Both the position numbers and the translations under genes were made by a program. This document shows positions 40,128 to 52,200 of a stretch of DNA of 64,000 nucleotides, piece by piece; the first letter of the stretch is position 1, and each line of letters opens with the position of its first letter. The stretch is taken from positions 62,001 to 126,000 of the forward strand of contig VXAY01002384.1 in assembly GCA_013399855.1 (NCBI GenBank), read 5' to 3'. Source of the DNA: Oxyruncus cristatus. Taxonomy: Eukaryota > Chordata > Aves > Passeriformes > Cotingidae. Under the pieces are notes generated by a model. It ran no database searches, was not told the DNA's origin, and saw only the letters and a program-made list of their open reading frames with translations.

Positions 40128-40170
40128 AAAAAAAAAGACCAAAAAAAAAAAGGAAGAAAATCTCAGCAGG

Positions 40171-40299
40171 TTAACCCTCATCTTCCCTCAGCTCCGTGGG
40201 CAGGAACTTGTATTGCTGTTGGCGGATCTGGGCCAGTTTTTTCCTTGCTTCTTCCAGCTCTCTCTCCTTCTTCAGCATTTCTTCTTGGGCTGCAATGAT
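40171..40299 (-). CDS. TLN2: TLN2 last coding exon: dimerisation helix and stop
   Basis: This exon has 42 codons and TAA: IIAAQEEMLKKERELEEARK, then KLAQIRQQQYKFLPTELREDEG. The acceptor is ctgtcttctag before ATC. The heptad-like charged helix forms the antiparallel coiled coil by which two talin rods dimerise, and dimerisation is needed for strong actin binding. The LPTELREDEG end is talin-2 specific. The stop codon occupies 40171-40173, about 20 bases before the poly(U)-rich start of the 3' UTR. Confidence 0.98.
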   Translation of the reverse strand: MIAAQEEMLKKERELEEARKKLAQIRQQQYKFLPTELREDEG

Positions 40300-43200
40300 C
40301 TAGAAGACAGAGGCAGGAATTATGACAGCAAGGAATACTGTCTGTAAAATCAGATTCCTTCCTCCCTGACACCAGCCACAGGAAGTCCATGAGCATCCTC
40401 CAGAGAAGCACCAAATTTCAATGATTTCATCAGGAACTGCTCAAGTTTTCCCAGGTCCCAGGACTGTGCCATCAAGAACAGTTTTGTATTCTCAGGTATG
40501 TCTTAAAGAGGACTTAAAAAAAGAAGGGAAAGAGAATCTGCCACCACAGTTTTCCCATGGATCCATGATGGATTTTATAGCTCTGTGCTCTCCCAAGATT
40601 CATCAGGGTGTAGATAAGCACCATGACTTAGTGTGTGAGTGGCAGTAAAACTGAACGCTCATCACTGTGGGTATCCACAGTATTTTCCTGCATCTCAGAA
40701 TGCCAAAGGAAAAATGACAGTAGTACAGACATGCAGAAATAATACAAGTCCAACCTCTTTTAAGCAGCAACTACAGGATATGGTGTACCCCGTTCATTAC
40801 AGGAAATCTAGAACTTGGCACAACCTTCAAGCCTTGGAATCTATTTTTAAATATGGCTATTATTTCCCAATAATTATTATGCTCACAGTAAGCAAAACTG
40901 TTGTTCCATTAAGATCTGGGAACATTTAAAGTACCTAAGAGAAGTCCGAGAAGAGCCATTTACTTCATCAGAAAAAGAAGTAAAACATATTGGGCAATGG
41001 CAGCTGCTATTACAGTAAATGCTCCACGGAGAAGTGCAGACACCACCCAGCAAATCACTTGATGCCTCAGTGGTTACCTTACACTGAGGGATCAAGTAAT
41101 TTATCAGAGATTTCTGAACAGGTCTGTGCAGCCTGCAGTGCAGTAGGTGGACACGGTAACACTCTGCTCACTTCTGTGCTAGTTTTAATCCGCTTTATTT
41201 TCTGTACCAACCTGAGCAATGCCACCCACAAACTTGGTTTTGACCACGACGTCGTCATCCTCTGCTTTCCCAAATGCTGCTTTTTGGGCTGCCCTCACAA
41301 GATTGTCTGATGCACGTTTGACAGCATTGCCTGCAGCCTTTGAACAAGACAGGGGAAATTCAGTAATCGTGAAAAAAAATGTGCAACTAACATGGATTCA
41401 CCTGAGCATCACAATTAAAACATCTTCGCTTGACTACACTAGAAAGATACGTTTTGTTTTCCCCAGTGAAAAGCAAATTAATCTTTGAAATCAATGGTAC
41501 AGAAAGGAGCACAATTCCTTTATTTAAGAAGCTGGAAGTTGGAGAAGTCACAAATGAGATTTTTTTTTCTCCCTACAGCTTGAAATAAAACAGTGGATGA
41601 AATCACAAGTTACGTTATGCACAACACCGATCAGACTTTTTTTTTTGTTTCTTGAGAAAGAACAGAAACTGAAAACTAGCATATAAACACATTTTATAAG
41701 ACCATTAAGTTTTTAAATTAATGGACTCTCATCAGGGCAAGTCAGCAACTTACACAGTCATGGTTATCTTACATTTAAACTTATAAATTATAACTTAAAA
41801 ATTTCAGGATTTCTAAAGAGAAACATTAAACATTTGTTATACAACTCTTGTAGTCTCTACTGTTGCTTCCAGCAGGCCAGGCCAGCCTGCTCCACGTGCT
41901 GGAGGGGAAACATATGGGCCAGCTCTGAACCTTCCGCAGCCCTGTCCCACATTTCCAGCTTCATCTCCCTTTCAACTCTTCCCCACTGCAGTGACCCAAG
42001 GACAAAGCCCTTGAAATTTGCCCTGGAGCTCATCCAAACCGAAAGGAAACATGTCCAGTTGTTTCATTAGGTTTTGGAGGGCTCTGCAACAGAGCATTCC
42101 ACAGTTGCATTCATGGGAAAGGCAGTTCCAGTCAGGGGAGGAAGGAGAAAACTGATACACTCAGAGTCCTGAACCCAACCTGTTGATCAAAGCCACGTGA
42201 AAACATCTGTGCTGGGGGCAAGGCCAGCTCAAAAGGCTCAGTGGGTTTGGCAAGTCCACCAGCAAAAATACTTAGTAGACATGAACTCAAGGGTTTTGCT
42301 ACGATGAAGGACATGATCTCCAAGTGCAAACTGCTTTTGCCTTCATTATTCATTTTGGGACTAAGACACAGCTTGGTAAAATGGCAAAGTTCAACTTCAG
42401 TCCATGCTTGGGCTTGTTTCCTTTTCCCATTCCCTTCCAATTTCTCACATTCAATGTCTATTTAATAATATAAATTTATCAATACGATGAGTGAGAGCCC
42501 TGAGTCCCCTGTCAGAGCTGAGGAAACAACCCACTGTCTAGTATTTAATTTTCTTCCCATTTCTATTGTTTGTTCTGCATTTAAAACTCTTCAGACCCAT
42601 CCTGACATTTGGGCATTCAAGTGCAGGTTGCTTTACAGACAGAACTATCCTCTAGTTACTGACACCTCCCCCACAGCCCTTTGGCAATGGCAATCTACAT
42701 AAATCCACTCAAAAGCACTAAAACCATCTCATCCCTAGTGACAACATTAACGTGCCACTGTTTTTTATAGAAACAAATGGATTTTTCATGCATTCATACA
42801 TTTATTTTGTCCTCCTAAATATTTAAGCCATTTTTCTCCTTTTAAAAAGAATGATGACATCAGTTCCTCTTGCTTGGCCAGATACCTAATCTAACAATAT
42901 CACACCTAAACCAGGGCTTGGCACAGGGCAGTCACCATTTCCATCTGTCAACATCTTTTAAAATGAAGAATAAAGCAGGCAGTGAAATGAGCTGTAGCTA
43001 CTCCTGAACAACAACAAATGAACAGTCACTGCATCCAGGATTAATAAAATGTCCCGGAATCCTACAAGGAGGGAAAACAGAACCAAAACCTGAACGTTCA
43101 AGAAACTATCCCTAAAATTAGGGGTTTGCTCATGCAGTACTAAAACAGCATTTACACAGCTCTGCTCTGGGTTTTCAGTGATTGAGAACACAAGTACCTG

Positions 43201-46200
43201 CAGCCTCCTCATGGCCTCAGAGTCATGATCAGCCTTCACTTTGCAAGCCACAAGCAGCTGTGCTGTGGAAGCTGCCACTTGCTTGGCAGAGGAGATGAGC
43301 TTCTCCTCGCTGGCGTGGCCTTGCACCGAGGCATTGGCTGCCTCACAGAGGTTGCTGGTTGCAGCTGCCACCATTCGGGCCTACAAGACAGCAGGACACA
43401 AGTCACTGGGTGTTCTCATTGTTTCTCCAGAGAAGGTGCCAGTTTTCTCAAGAGAAGCAGTTACTCACAGCGGAAATAAGTCCCTGAGACCACTGTCCAT
43501 CATCAGCTGCATTGGCAGGGATTGCTCCAACCTGAAAAAACAGTTCAGAGGTGGCTTACAAGGAAACAGAAAACACAATTGCTTTGTCTCAGGTAACAAG
43601 CAGTAATCCATGAAAGAAGGAAACACCTGTACCTGTGACTGTGCCCAGCACATGGAGGAGCAGAAAATCCAGCTGGAAGTTACTTGGCAGAGTAAGTGTG
43701 TTTTGGCAGAGTAAGCGTGTTTCCAGCACACATCTGGCTGCCCATGTAGCGTCCAACTTGCTGTACTGCTTCAACTGACCCATTCTTGGAACATGCTGAA
43801 GTAATTACCACAGTAACCAGTAATTACCACAGTAACCAGTAATTCCCAGAGTACCGAAGGCTGAAGCCACAGCTTTGGCCCAGGCAACAGCTGAAGCAGT
43901 AGTTCCTTATGTCCTGGGCTTTGAAATAACTTATTTCTGTCTCCATAACACATTTGAATTGACATCATTCTTGAGTATCTTCTGACTCTGGCACTATGGG
44001 AAGGTACAAATTACAAAGCTTCCCATGGAAGATCCCTAATTGCCTCTGTGCCACTTGGGGACAGCAGCACACTTTCCACTGAAGTGCTCATGGACCAACA
44101 GTGCCAGCAACAATCAGGAGACAGTTTTCTTCCCACGTTAGAGGACAGCAATGAAACTACATTCTACAGCTGGTTATCAGCCCTCACCCCCAACTGCCTG
44201 GGTCTGGGTGTTTTTGGGACAGAAACTGGAAGATATGAAGTGGAAACATGGTCCAGAGACTTGTTTTTTGAAAGGAATGGAAGCAGGGATTTGTGCCTAA
44301 TGAGAACCCCAGGGAATGAACTTGAATCCTTACGTGTAGCATCAACATAAACAGAAGATGTCTTCTCTTATGGTGACACCTTTGTATAACTAAAAAATCA
44401 GTTATACAAAAGAAAACACGAAGTCCCAAATTATTGAGGTTTCAGGGTTTTCTTGCCTCATCATCCAGTGAAAACTTTGATCACAGATGAAGTGCTCTGT
44501 GCTCCTGCTAGAAATAAAAGCACAAGCATCCCAGAATCCCTTGCCAATCCCTGCTGGAGACACACATTCAGCACTGTGGTGGGATTCATGACAGTCTGCT
44601 CCGACTTAGGAATCAGATGAAGATAGAAACTATGACTATACAAACCCAATGATCCTATAACAAATTGTTCTCAACATATCTAGTTATGTTCGAACTTTAA
44701 GTTTCAAAGTGCACTAACTGTGAAAAAAAGTGATGGATGTGGAATGATTTAACAGACCTCAGTTCTGACCACACCAAAAGGGGGACACGTGTTATAGGCA
44801 CCATTCCATCAGTCCCAATAACAATTACAAGCACAGCCACTTAAATAAACTGAATTTGCAAGCAGGCCTGTGCCCCATTGAACCAGACAAAACACTGAGG
44901 GCACAGTAGTGAGGCCTTTCACTCTTCTGGTCCAGAGAGGAATTGTACACTGGGACATTTGTTTTTGGATGCCCAAGATGTCTTATGGGACTGTACATTA
45001 CCAGCTTGATCACGAAAAACACCCCACAAAGAGTAAAACCCCCACACACATTTGAGGAGCCAAACACTTTGATTACACTTGTGAGGTTTAAAGAAACGTA
45101 ACTGTGGGATTTTTTTTAAACAGAACCAGGCCTGGGCCACGTATTGTGATGAGCAGTGAAAAGATTTACATTTTCATCAGTCGTTCCCAAGCTTCTTTCC
45201 TACTGTTTTCATGGAGAACAGTTAGGAGACCAGATCTGATTTCAGTGCTTTCCCCCACCACTGTTGCTTCTCGTCCTGTTTACCCACCTTTCCCTGTGCC
45301 ACCAGTTCCCTCTGGGCTGCTGAAGCTGACTTCACCAGGGCACTGGTAGCAGCTGCAATGGATTTAGCTGCTTCCAGGATCTGTTCTTCAAAATCCAGAG
45401 TCTCATCTGCTTGCTATAACCAAGAGAAAACACTGTTACACATTCACCCAACTATATTCTCAAGACTGAGGAGACATACAAAGTAAGACAAGGTGATTTG
45501 GGAACACATCAGTGAATTCTGTGAAGCAGTTTCATGTGGACTAAAGCTGTAAGTGAATTTAAGTATTAGGTTGGCCTTGTGGCTGCTCACACTGACATAA
45601 AGTCTCACATGAGAGAGTTAAAGAATTGCCACCCGCATTCTAATACATTATCTACACTAGGGCTGCTCTAAACTACATTCAGAAAAGTGCAGCTCTGAAA
45701 AGAAGTTCTTTTGCTATCCATTAAAAACAAGCAGTGCCATAATTCTGGCTTCCAGCATTGCTGAACCAGGCAAAGCATCTTCTAAATACTTGAAGACTTA
45801 GAGCACTGAAAGAGAACAGTGCTACACGAGCATTGTCTCATTCCCCTGCACTCGGAAATGTAAAGCAGATACCAAGCAAGAGCACAGATTTAACAGCTTC
45901 TGGGAAGAGCTGCCACTTCCCAGAAAGCAGCTTTGAGAAACAGCCCAGCTTAGTGATCCTGGAGATAGGAAGTTCCAAAGCTCTGCCCAGAACACTTCAG
46001 TCATCCAAACGTGGCTTTCAAGCAGCACGTGCAAATAGAGAAATCAGCTCTTCCTAGTGAGGTTTCGTACTATTTAAAATGTAAATCTATTGTTCCATAA
46101 AAACAACTTCCCTGACTTTCTGATCATTTAAGCAAATACTGAAAACATTTATCCATTGAAGCCCATTTTTCTGGCTTCTGAACAGTTAACAAAATAGATA

Positions 46201-49200
46201 GAGATAAATGGTTATTGTTGTTTTAAACAGAACCAGGCCTGGGCCATGTATTCTGATTGATTTTTATCCAAAATAATCCAACAGAAAGTGGGGTTTTTTT
46301 GTGATCCAATCACCAGCCTGCCAGAACCCAGTGCAGGATCACAAGTAGGGCTGGTGGTTACAATATCAGAACAGGCCACCCTGTGAGATGAGCCTTTGGA
46401 AATCCTGGTTTACTCTAACTTAGGCAGCCACAACATTCTTGTGCCAAATAACTAACTTCAGAAACACCAGCCAAGTGGGCTGTGAGACAGAAAATTGGGC
46501 ACTTCATTTGCAAGTCTAAGGGCACCAACTACAGTTAAGTCAGGTTTAGTTCTCCTCTTACTGCAGTCTGATGAAATAGCAGTCAATTATAAAATAATAA
46601 AAGACTATGAGTAATTACAAATCATTACAAAATGGCCCATCCAGCTGCACTCAGTGCTACAGCACTTCACAAACTGCCACTCGACTCAAAGTCCAGGAGA
46701 TGAAGCACAGGATCCACAGACACCAGAAAAAGTTTTGGCAATGTAACATCCTAATAATTATTATCCAAGATTAATCCTAGGGGGTTCATCACATTGGTCC
46801 TGGCTTGATGCAAAGGCCTCAAGTCTTATTTGTAAAACTCTTATTTCAATCACGACATAACCGAAGTGATTCAATGGAGAGTCACTATCAGAATTATACT
46901 CCTTATTAAAACAGATGCATTATTGATTTTGATTTGACTGAAGAGTTAAACTAAAATGTCAGCAAAAGTACCACTGAATGACAGTAAATGTAACAGACTG
47001 TCACTGCACTTTTCCTTTTGTCCAAGGCTCTCTGTTAGCAAGAGTTTTTACATTTTCATTATAATACATTTTATACATTATAATACATTTTCGTAATACA
47101 CATAAAATAGATTATGTGTATTATTCTTTATATGTCATCACTGTCAGGAATTCAAACTGAACAGAGAGAGCATTCCAGTATCAGCTTATTTATTATAAAG
47201 GAGGTGTCAATCTTTGTGGAAGTTTAATAAAACACTCATGGCCATGCTCTGATCTATTGGACAGCTGTGTGTGCCCAGATGGAATTCAATTTGTGAAAAA
47301 CCAGCCACCAAAAAGATGCTGAAGGAAAAGCAGTTGTTCGAACTCAGTTCAGGATAGTGAGGGGACTAAATACTGCACACAAGTGCTAAGGAAAAATTAC
47401 TACTTTTCAACAGAGAATGCTGAAAAATCCAAGCTTGCATTACTGAGAACGCCACTGTACAATGGCTGGATTAACCTCCACCCTGGAGCAGCAGGTGAAG
47501 CTCGGCAGGAAAACAGGCACCTAAACAAACCTTAGTGTCTCATCAGGTAACAGAGTTTTCCCCCGTGTCCCAAATTAATTTCTTTCAAACTATATTGAAA
47601 TTTGGGGGGTTGGAAGAGCAAACCATAGGCCAAAAAAGGAAAAAAACCAGTCGATCCCTTCTGTGGAGAATTTATTTCAGAAGCAGCCTTACACAGCATT
47701 CAAACTGTTGAACTTCTGTTGGCTTCTCATCTTTTCTAACAAATCCTTCTTGTCTAGTCCTTCCCTGCAGCATTCCCAGGCGTGCCATCCAAGGGCTGGA
47801 CACTCATGTTGGAAATGGGGAGAAGGCTCAGTCAGCACCGTGGGCACCTTCACCTGCCTGGACTCTCCCAAGGCATTCCTTAGCAATAAGGGCAGGGAGC
47901 AGCCCCAGACTGAACACAGCAAAACACCCTCAATGAGAAGTAATTACTCCCATTCCCTTTATTAAAGAGTGTGCCCTGAGCTGTCTTAAGTTCATGCTCC
48001 TAAACAGCTCCCTCACAACATGTGTCAGTTCACAGCCTTCATGAATAAAGAGCAGTGATGTGGCACATGGCAGAAAACATCACCTTGACAGATTTTAGAG
48101 AGGGCTTCTTGGGTTTCTTTAGAAAACCAGATCTCTGTCACACGTGATCAGCCTCTCCTTCCTCAAGTAGCCCCCTGAAGTTCAGCATCTCATTTTCCTC
48201 AGGCTCTTATTAACTATGTGCAGGAATAAATGGATTGGGAAATGAAGTCACCAGAACAGACAAACCAAAATTATTAGGCTAGCTACAGAGTCTGTAACAA
48301 GAGATATCCTGGAAGTGTTGATTATGCCATTAAAAACAAAACAAACAAAAAAGGAATTTTTTTTCTGTTGTGTGTTTCAACCAACCATTTTTCTATAGCA
48401 TCCCCATTATTAGGGGTAGCACGAATAAAGTCGGGGTTGATAGGAAAACAAATGAGCCCCCAATCTCACTGCTAAACAGCAGCAAAACCCACAAAAGACA
48501 AACCATTTTATTTTCAAGCAGCTCTCATCTTCTAGTTCATGGAGAGAAGACCAGTATGAGTAATTTACTGCACTGAGCCGTGGAAAACACAATAACCAGT
48601 GAAAGTCAGTTCTTGGCACAGCTGCTGCCCACTACCACTAAAAGCCCTTCACAACTTCAAAGTCCCTCCAAGAGAAACTCTCCTGCTAAAGGAGCCTTCC
48701 ATGTATCTATTTTAAATCAGATTAGATTAGGAGTCTGCAGGAAGTCTTCTAAACCTGCTTGTGAGTGAATGTACTCCTCCTTATTGCCTTCTACTCTGTT
48801 ACAACCCCCGGAGACAGGGCAGGACACTGTAGGAATATGTTTGATATATAGTTGGATTAAATAACAACCTAATATATCAAACATATCACACAGAGTCCTG
48901 CAGAAAAAGGCATCCAGGTTTGATTCATCTTGGGGAAAAAAAAAAAAGGACAAAGTGCTGAAAGCTACCAGCAGGAAACTCCTGTGGACTTCTAAAGACA
49001 CCTGTGTTTGAGGGCACAGGCCTGCACAGAAGCATGAAGAGCACCAACAGAACAGGGCAGGACAGCAATGCTCTCTGCTGTTGAACCTCATCTACCCTGC
49101 CTTTTGCTTTAGAAGTACTTTTCCCAAGTATTAGCATGTAGTTTTTATTTTTTAGTAAAATACTTTCCTTCTTCAGAAAATTAGTACTTTGGGGAGTTAT

Positions 49201-52200
49201 TAGTTTACACCAGTAGCATGTTCGCATGACAGGAGGAATATGTGTCTGCACTGCAAGACACCTGACCCTCCAAAATGAAAACAGAAAAAAACCCCAGAGT
49301 CCACACCCAGGAAAAATGTGTTCAAAGGAAACCTGACAGCCAAATCCTGCTTGATAAATGATAAAGACCTCCTTGCTTCCCAGATCATTTCCCACCTTGA
49401 ACACTGCAAGGAGAACTGAACAGGTTTGGTGTTGCAGGGAGTAGTAACAACACCTGCTTGGCAGAGTCCTCCAAGTTCTTCCAAGATTTAAGCTCAGAAG
49501 AAAGACAGGTATTACCAGGGACCAGTGGGGCAGTGGACTGAACATTCTGGGAACACATTCACCTGCAGCCAAATGACCAGGACTTAAAGCAAACAGAATA
49601 AGCATCACACAATAAAACACGGCCAGCACTTGGCAGGACTGGGTGGGTCTTACTAGAAATCGTTCTCTGGGATAAGATCATTCCCAGTAGTGGAAAATGG
49701 AGATGTTTCGTGCTCCTGGTGTCAGTCTAGGACATAAAGGGGGGTGTGAGAGGTTCAAAAATATGAAGATGAAACAAGGAAAAAAGAAATAATAAAAAAA
49801 AAAATAGTGGAACAAATGAGAAAAAACTCTCCCTTCAACTACTGATTTACCTTTTTTTTTTAGAGGTAAAAGACAAACTGGAACACACAAAGATGAAAAT
49901 TTCAAGCCTAAATGAAATTACTCCAATTCCCTGCCGAAAGTAAAAAAAAAAACCTTTACCAGCTAGTAATGATGATGATGGATTTCCTGCAGGCAGATAT
50001 TAAAAAATTAACAACTAAGGCCTTTTCTGCAAGTTCGCTGATGGTAATTACTGATAACCAAAGCAGGATATTGATCTGGCTGGACCAGAGGTCTGTTCCA
50101 TTGTAGAAGTTCACTGTTATTCCTATGTTTCATAGACTGAGCATAAGAGAAAGCAGTTGCATCAACCCCCTTCCCTACTCTAAGTGCTCTGACTACAACC
50201 CTGTGTATGCTGTCAAAGACAAGCATCAGAAAGACAGAGCCTGTTCAACACAGCAAATCCTACTCTGGGAGGATACAATCTGCAAGTCTTCAGCAGAAAA
50301 AGTGGGTTTTGAGCCACTCTGTGATATTCCTCATGCCTTTTGATGTGTGAAAGAGATTAAACATCTAAAAAGGATGCAAAGGCAGCTGAAATCCCCAATC
50401 AAACAAACAGTTGGACACGAATTTTAGTTTGAGAACATGACAAATAAACGGAGCAATAAATCACAGGCTGACTGGATGCTCCAATTAACATGTAAAATGA
50501 GGAGCAGGTGTGAGCTCTGCATTTGCTGGGAAATTACAATGCCCCTGGAGTGGCTGAGATGTTGGAAGGGAGCTGCTCCCCAGTTACCAGGCAACACACA
50601 CATGCCATTGTGCAGTGATTGTATAGAAAAGGTGCTGGAGGACTCTCCCATCCTCAGCCTGTGTCCTCTGCTCTGCAGGATCTCACTAGAAAGGACCATT
50701 TTTCTTTGTAAACAAAATGGATGTACTTGTTAAAAAATGCAGGACAAAGAGCATTTCTTTTTCATGAGCTAATTTATTCCCATCACTGGATGGGGGGGTG
50801 GGAAGTCCTCAAAGACCGAAGCTTCCAAGAACTATTTCATCTGATGCTCCTGAATAACAAAACAGCACCCTGCACCAAAACATCCAACACTGAATGTTCT
50901 TGAGGCCCTGCTTTTTAGCAAGACCTCTCATTAGCTTTACTCTGAAAACAGTTTTGCACCTACAAAGCAGCATGAACAGGAAAATAGGTACATAGGCCTC
51001 TCCTGAAGTCAATGCCACAGCCAAAGCATGATTTTTCATTTTAAAGAGATGCAACAAACATGGCAATTTCTTCTAAAACCTGCCTGTTATTCAACACCAG
51101 GCAAAAGGCAGCAATTCTCCTGTTGTGAGTGTTGTGAGTGTTGTGAGCTCTGCAGGAAACCATTAGGAACAGCAGTTTCACACAGTCCCTCCGTACTGCA
51201 CATGAAAATAGTTGGCTTCATTTTATAATATATTCAGAGACACATTTGAAATGACCTGGTAACATGCAACACTGCTTGCTGTCACAATGAGCTGTAATTT
51301 AATTTCCCTCAGGAAAATTAAATAGAAATGGTCATACCCCGGATCTGATTTGACACTGAAGCAGCTACTCTTAGCATGGCACAAAATCCTATGTTTTTAG
51401 TCTTAGAAAATCCAGCAGGTCTTTTGCATTCTGTTGAATCCCTTCTGTGTTGCTGCTGCTCTCTCCTGCTATTACTACACCAATTCAGATGAGAACAAAG
51501 GGCCTTCAAAGGAAAGCAAGGGAGAACAACTTTCTACATCAGTAAAATGTGTTTGGAAACAGAAATGTAAACAATCAACAGTAATTTCTGCTGTAACTCT
51601 CACAGGCTTTTCTAACATTTGGCTGTTCTTCCTTTGCTTGCTCATGGCTGGTGGTTGACTCACTCCCTGAAAAGCATCTTTTTCACCCTGTGCCTTCAGG
51701 GTAAGAGCCCTCCAGGGCAGAGCCTGGTGCCACTTAGGCAAGGTTTGATTGTTGATACCCTTAGTGTGGACAGTAGCAGAGCACACACCAGTACACTGTG
51801 CGTCCTCTGCTTGATTAACCTCAAAGAAACACTCACCTTGGGCTTGGCTCTTGGTTTCAGCTGCTCTAACTTCTTCGCTGCAGCCTCAATTGACGCTGCA
51901 GCCCCCAATAGCTCGGTCTCTGCAATGACTGTGGGGTCTTCTGGATCCACCCACTCTGTCCCTGGAATTAATGGAGATGAGGACAATAACTTCAGTGTCA
52001 CCGGGAGCTGCCATTCGAACAGGGCACTTACAATCACTTGTCAGGTGTCAAACGCAGAATGCACATCACAGAAAGCTGATTTTAATACCACAGTGGCCTA
52101 AAAGCACTGCAGTCTGTGCCATGGAGCATGCAAAGCAGAGGGGGAAAAAGTATTTAGCAGGATTATTCCAGCATGAAAGTAACTTTTGGAAGGATTGCTT

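Larger units (their letters stand above)
36134..40170 (-). other. TLN2: TLN2 3' UTR, extent uncertain
   Basis: The region follows the TLN2 stop on the same strand, is AT-rich and has no recognised exon. It begins about 20 bases after the stop with T-runs (mRNA sense) broken by a 62-base gap. The three AATAAA signals annotated at 39931, 38398 and 36134 would give 3' UTRs of about 0.24, 1.8 and 4.0 kb. Mammalian TLN2 has a 3' UTR of several kilobases as I recall, so the long form is plausible. The lower limit here is an inference. Confidence 0.45.
43532..45287 (-). other. TLN2: TLN2 intron (1756 bp) with small duplications
   Basis: GT-AG intron (gtgggt ... ttttttcag). It holds two 19-bp tandem duplications (43684-43721, 43801-43848), an 11-bp-stem hairpin (44381-44410) and one copy of a 37-base repeat (45114-45150). 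No RNA gene is recognised. Confidence 0.88.
48818..48902 (-). ncRNA. MIR190A: mir-190a precursor hairpin
   Basis: The minus strand holds an 85-base hairpin with a 15 bp uninterrupted core stem (48835-48849 pairs with 48872-48886). Its loop region reads ttgttatttaatccaac. It begins tgcaggactctgtgtgat and ends cctacagtgtcctgcc. Compared from memory with the human mir-190a precursor, it differs at only about two bases, both outside the mature arms. The gene lies inside a TLN2 intron on the same strand, as in mammals, so it is probably processed from the TLN2 pre-mRNA or a transcript sharing its promoter. The extra arm pairing and conserved flanks rule out a chance palindrome. Confidence 0.96.
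45414..51836 (-). other. TLN2: TLN2 intron (6423 bp) hosting MIR190A
   Basis: GT-AG intron (gtgagt ... ggttatag), the largest fully contained in the window. It carries MIR190A and one 37-base repeat copy. Around 47050-47130 it is very AT-rich, with repeated ataatacatttt motifs, and at 51119-51146 there is a threefold tgttgtgag repeat. No other exon is recognised. Confidence 0.9.

Noticed and set aside
47337..47360. gttcgaactc, resembling a tRNA T-arm
   Set aside because: No matching acceptor stem, D-arm or anticodon arm lies around it. Similar isolated gttcga motifs near 16947 and 44688 were dismissed for the same reason.
51619..52101. 160-codon plus-strand open frame over a TLN2 exon
   Set aside because: It is the antisense shadow of the conserved talin exon 51837-51961.
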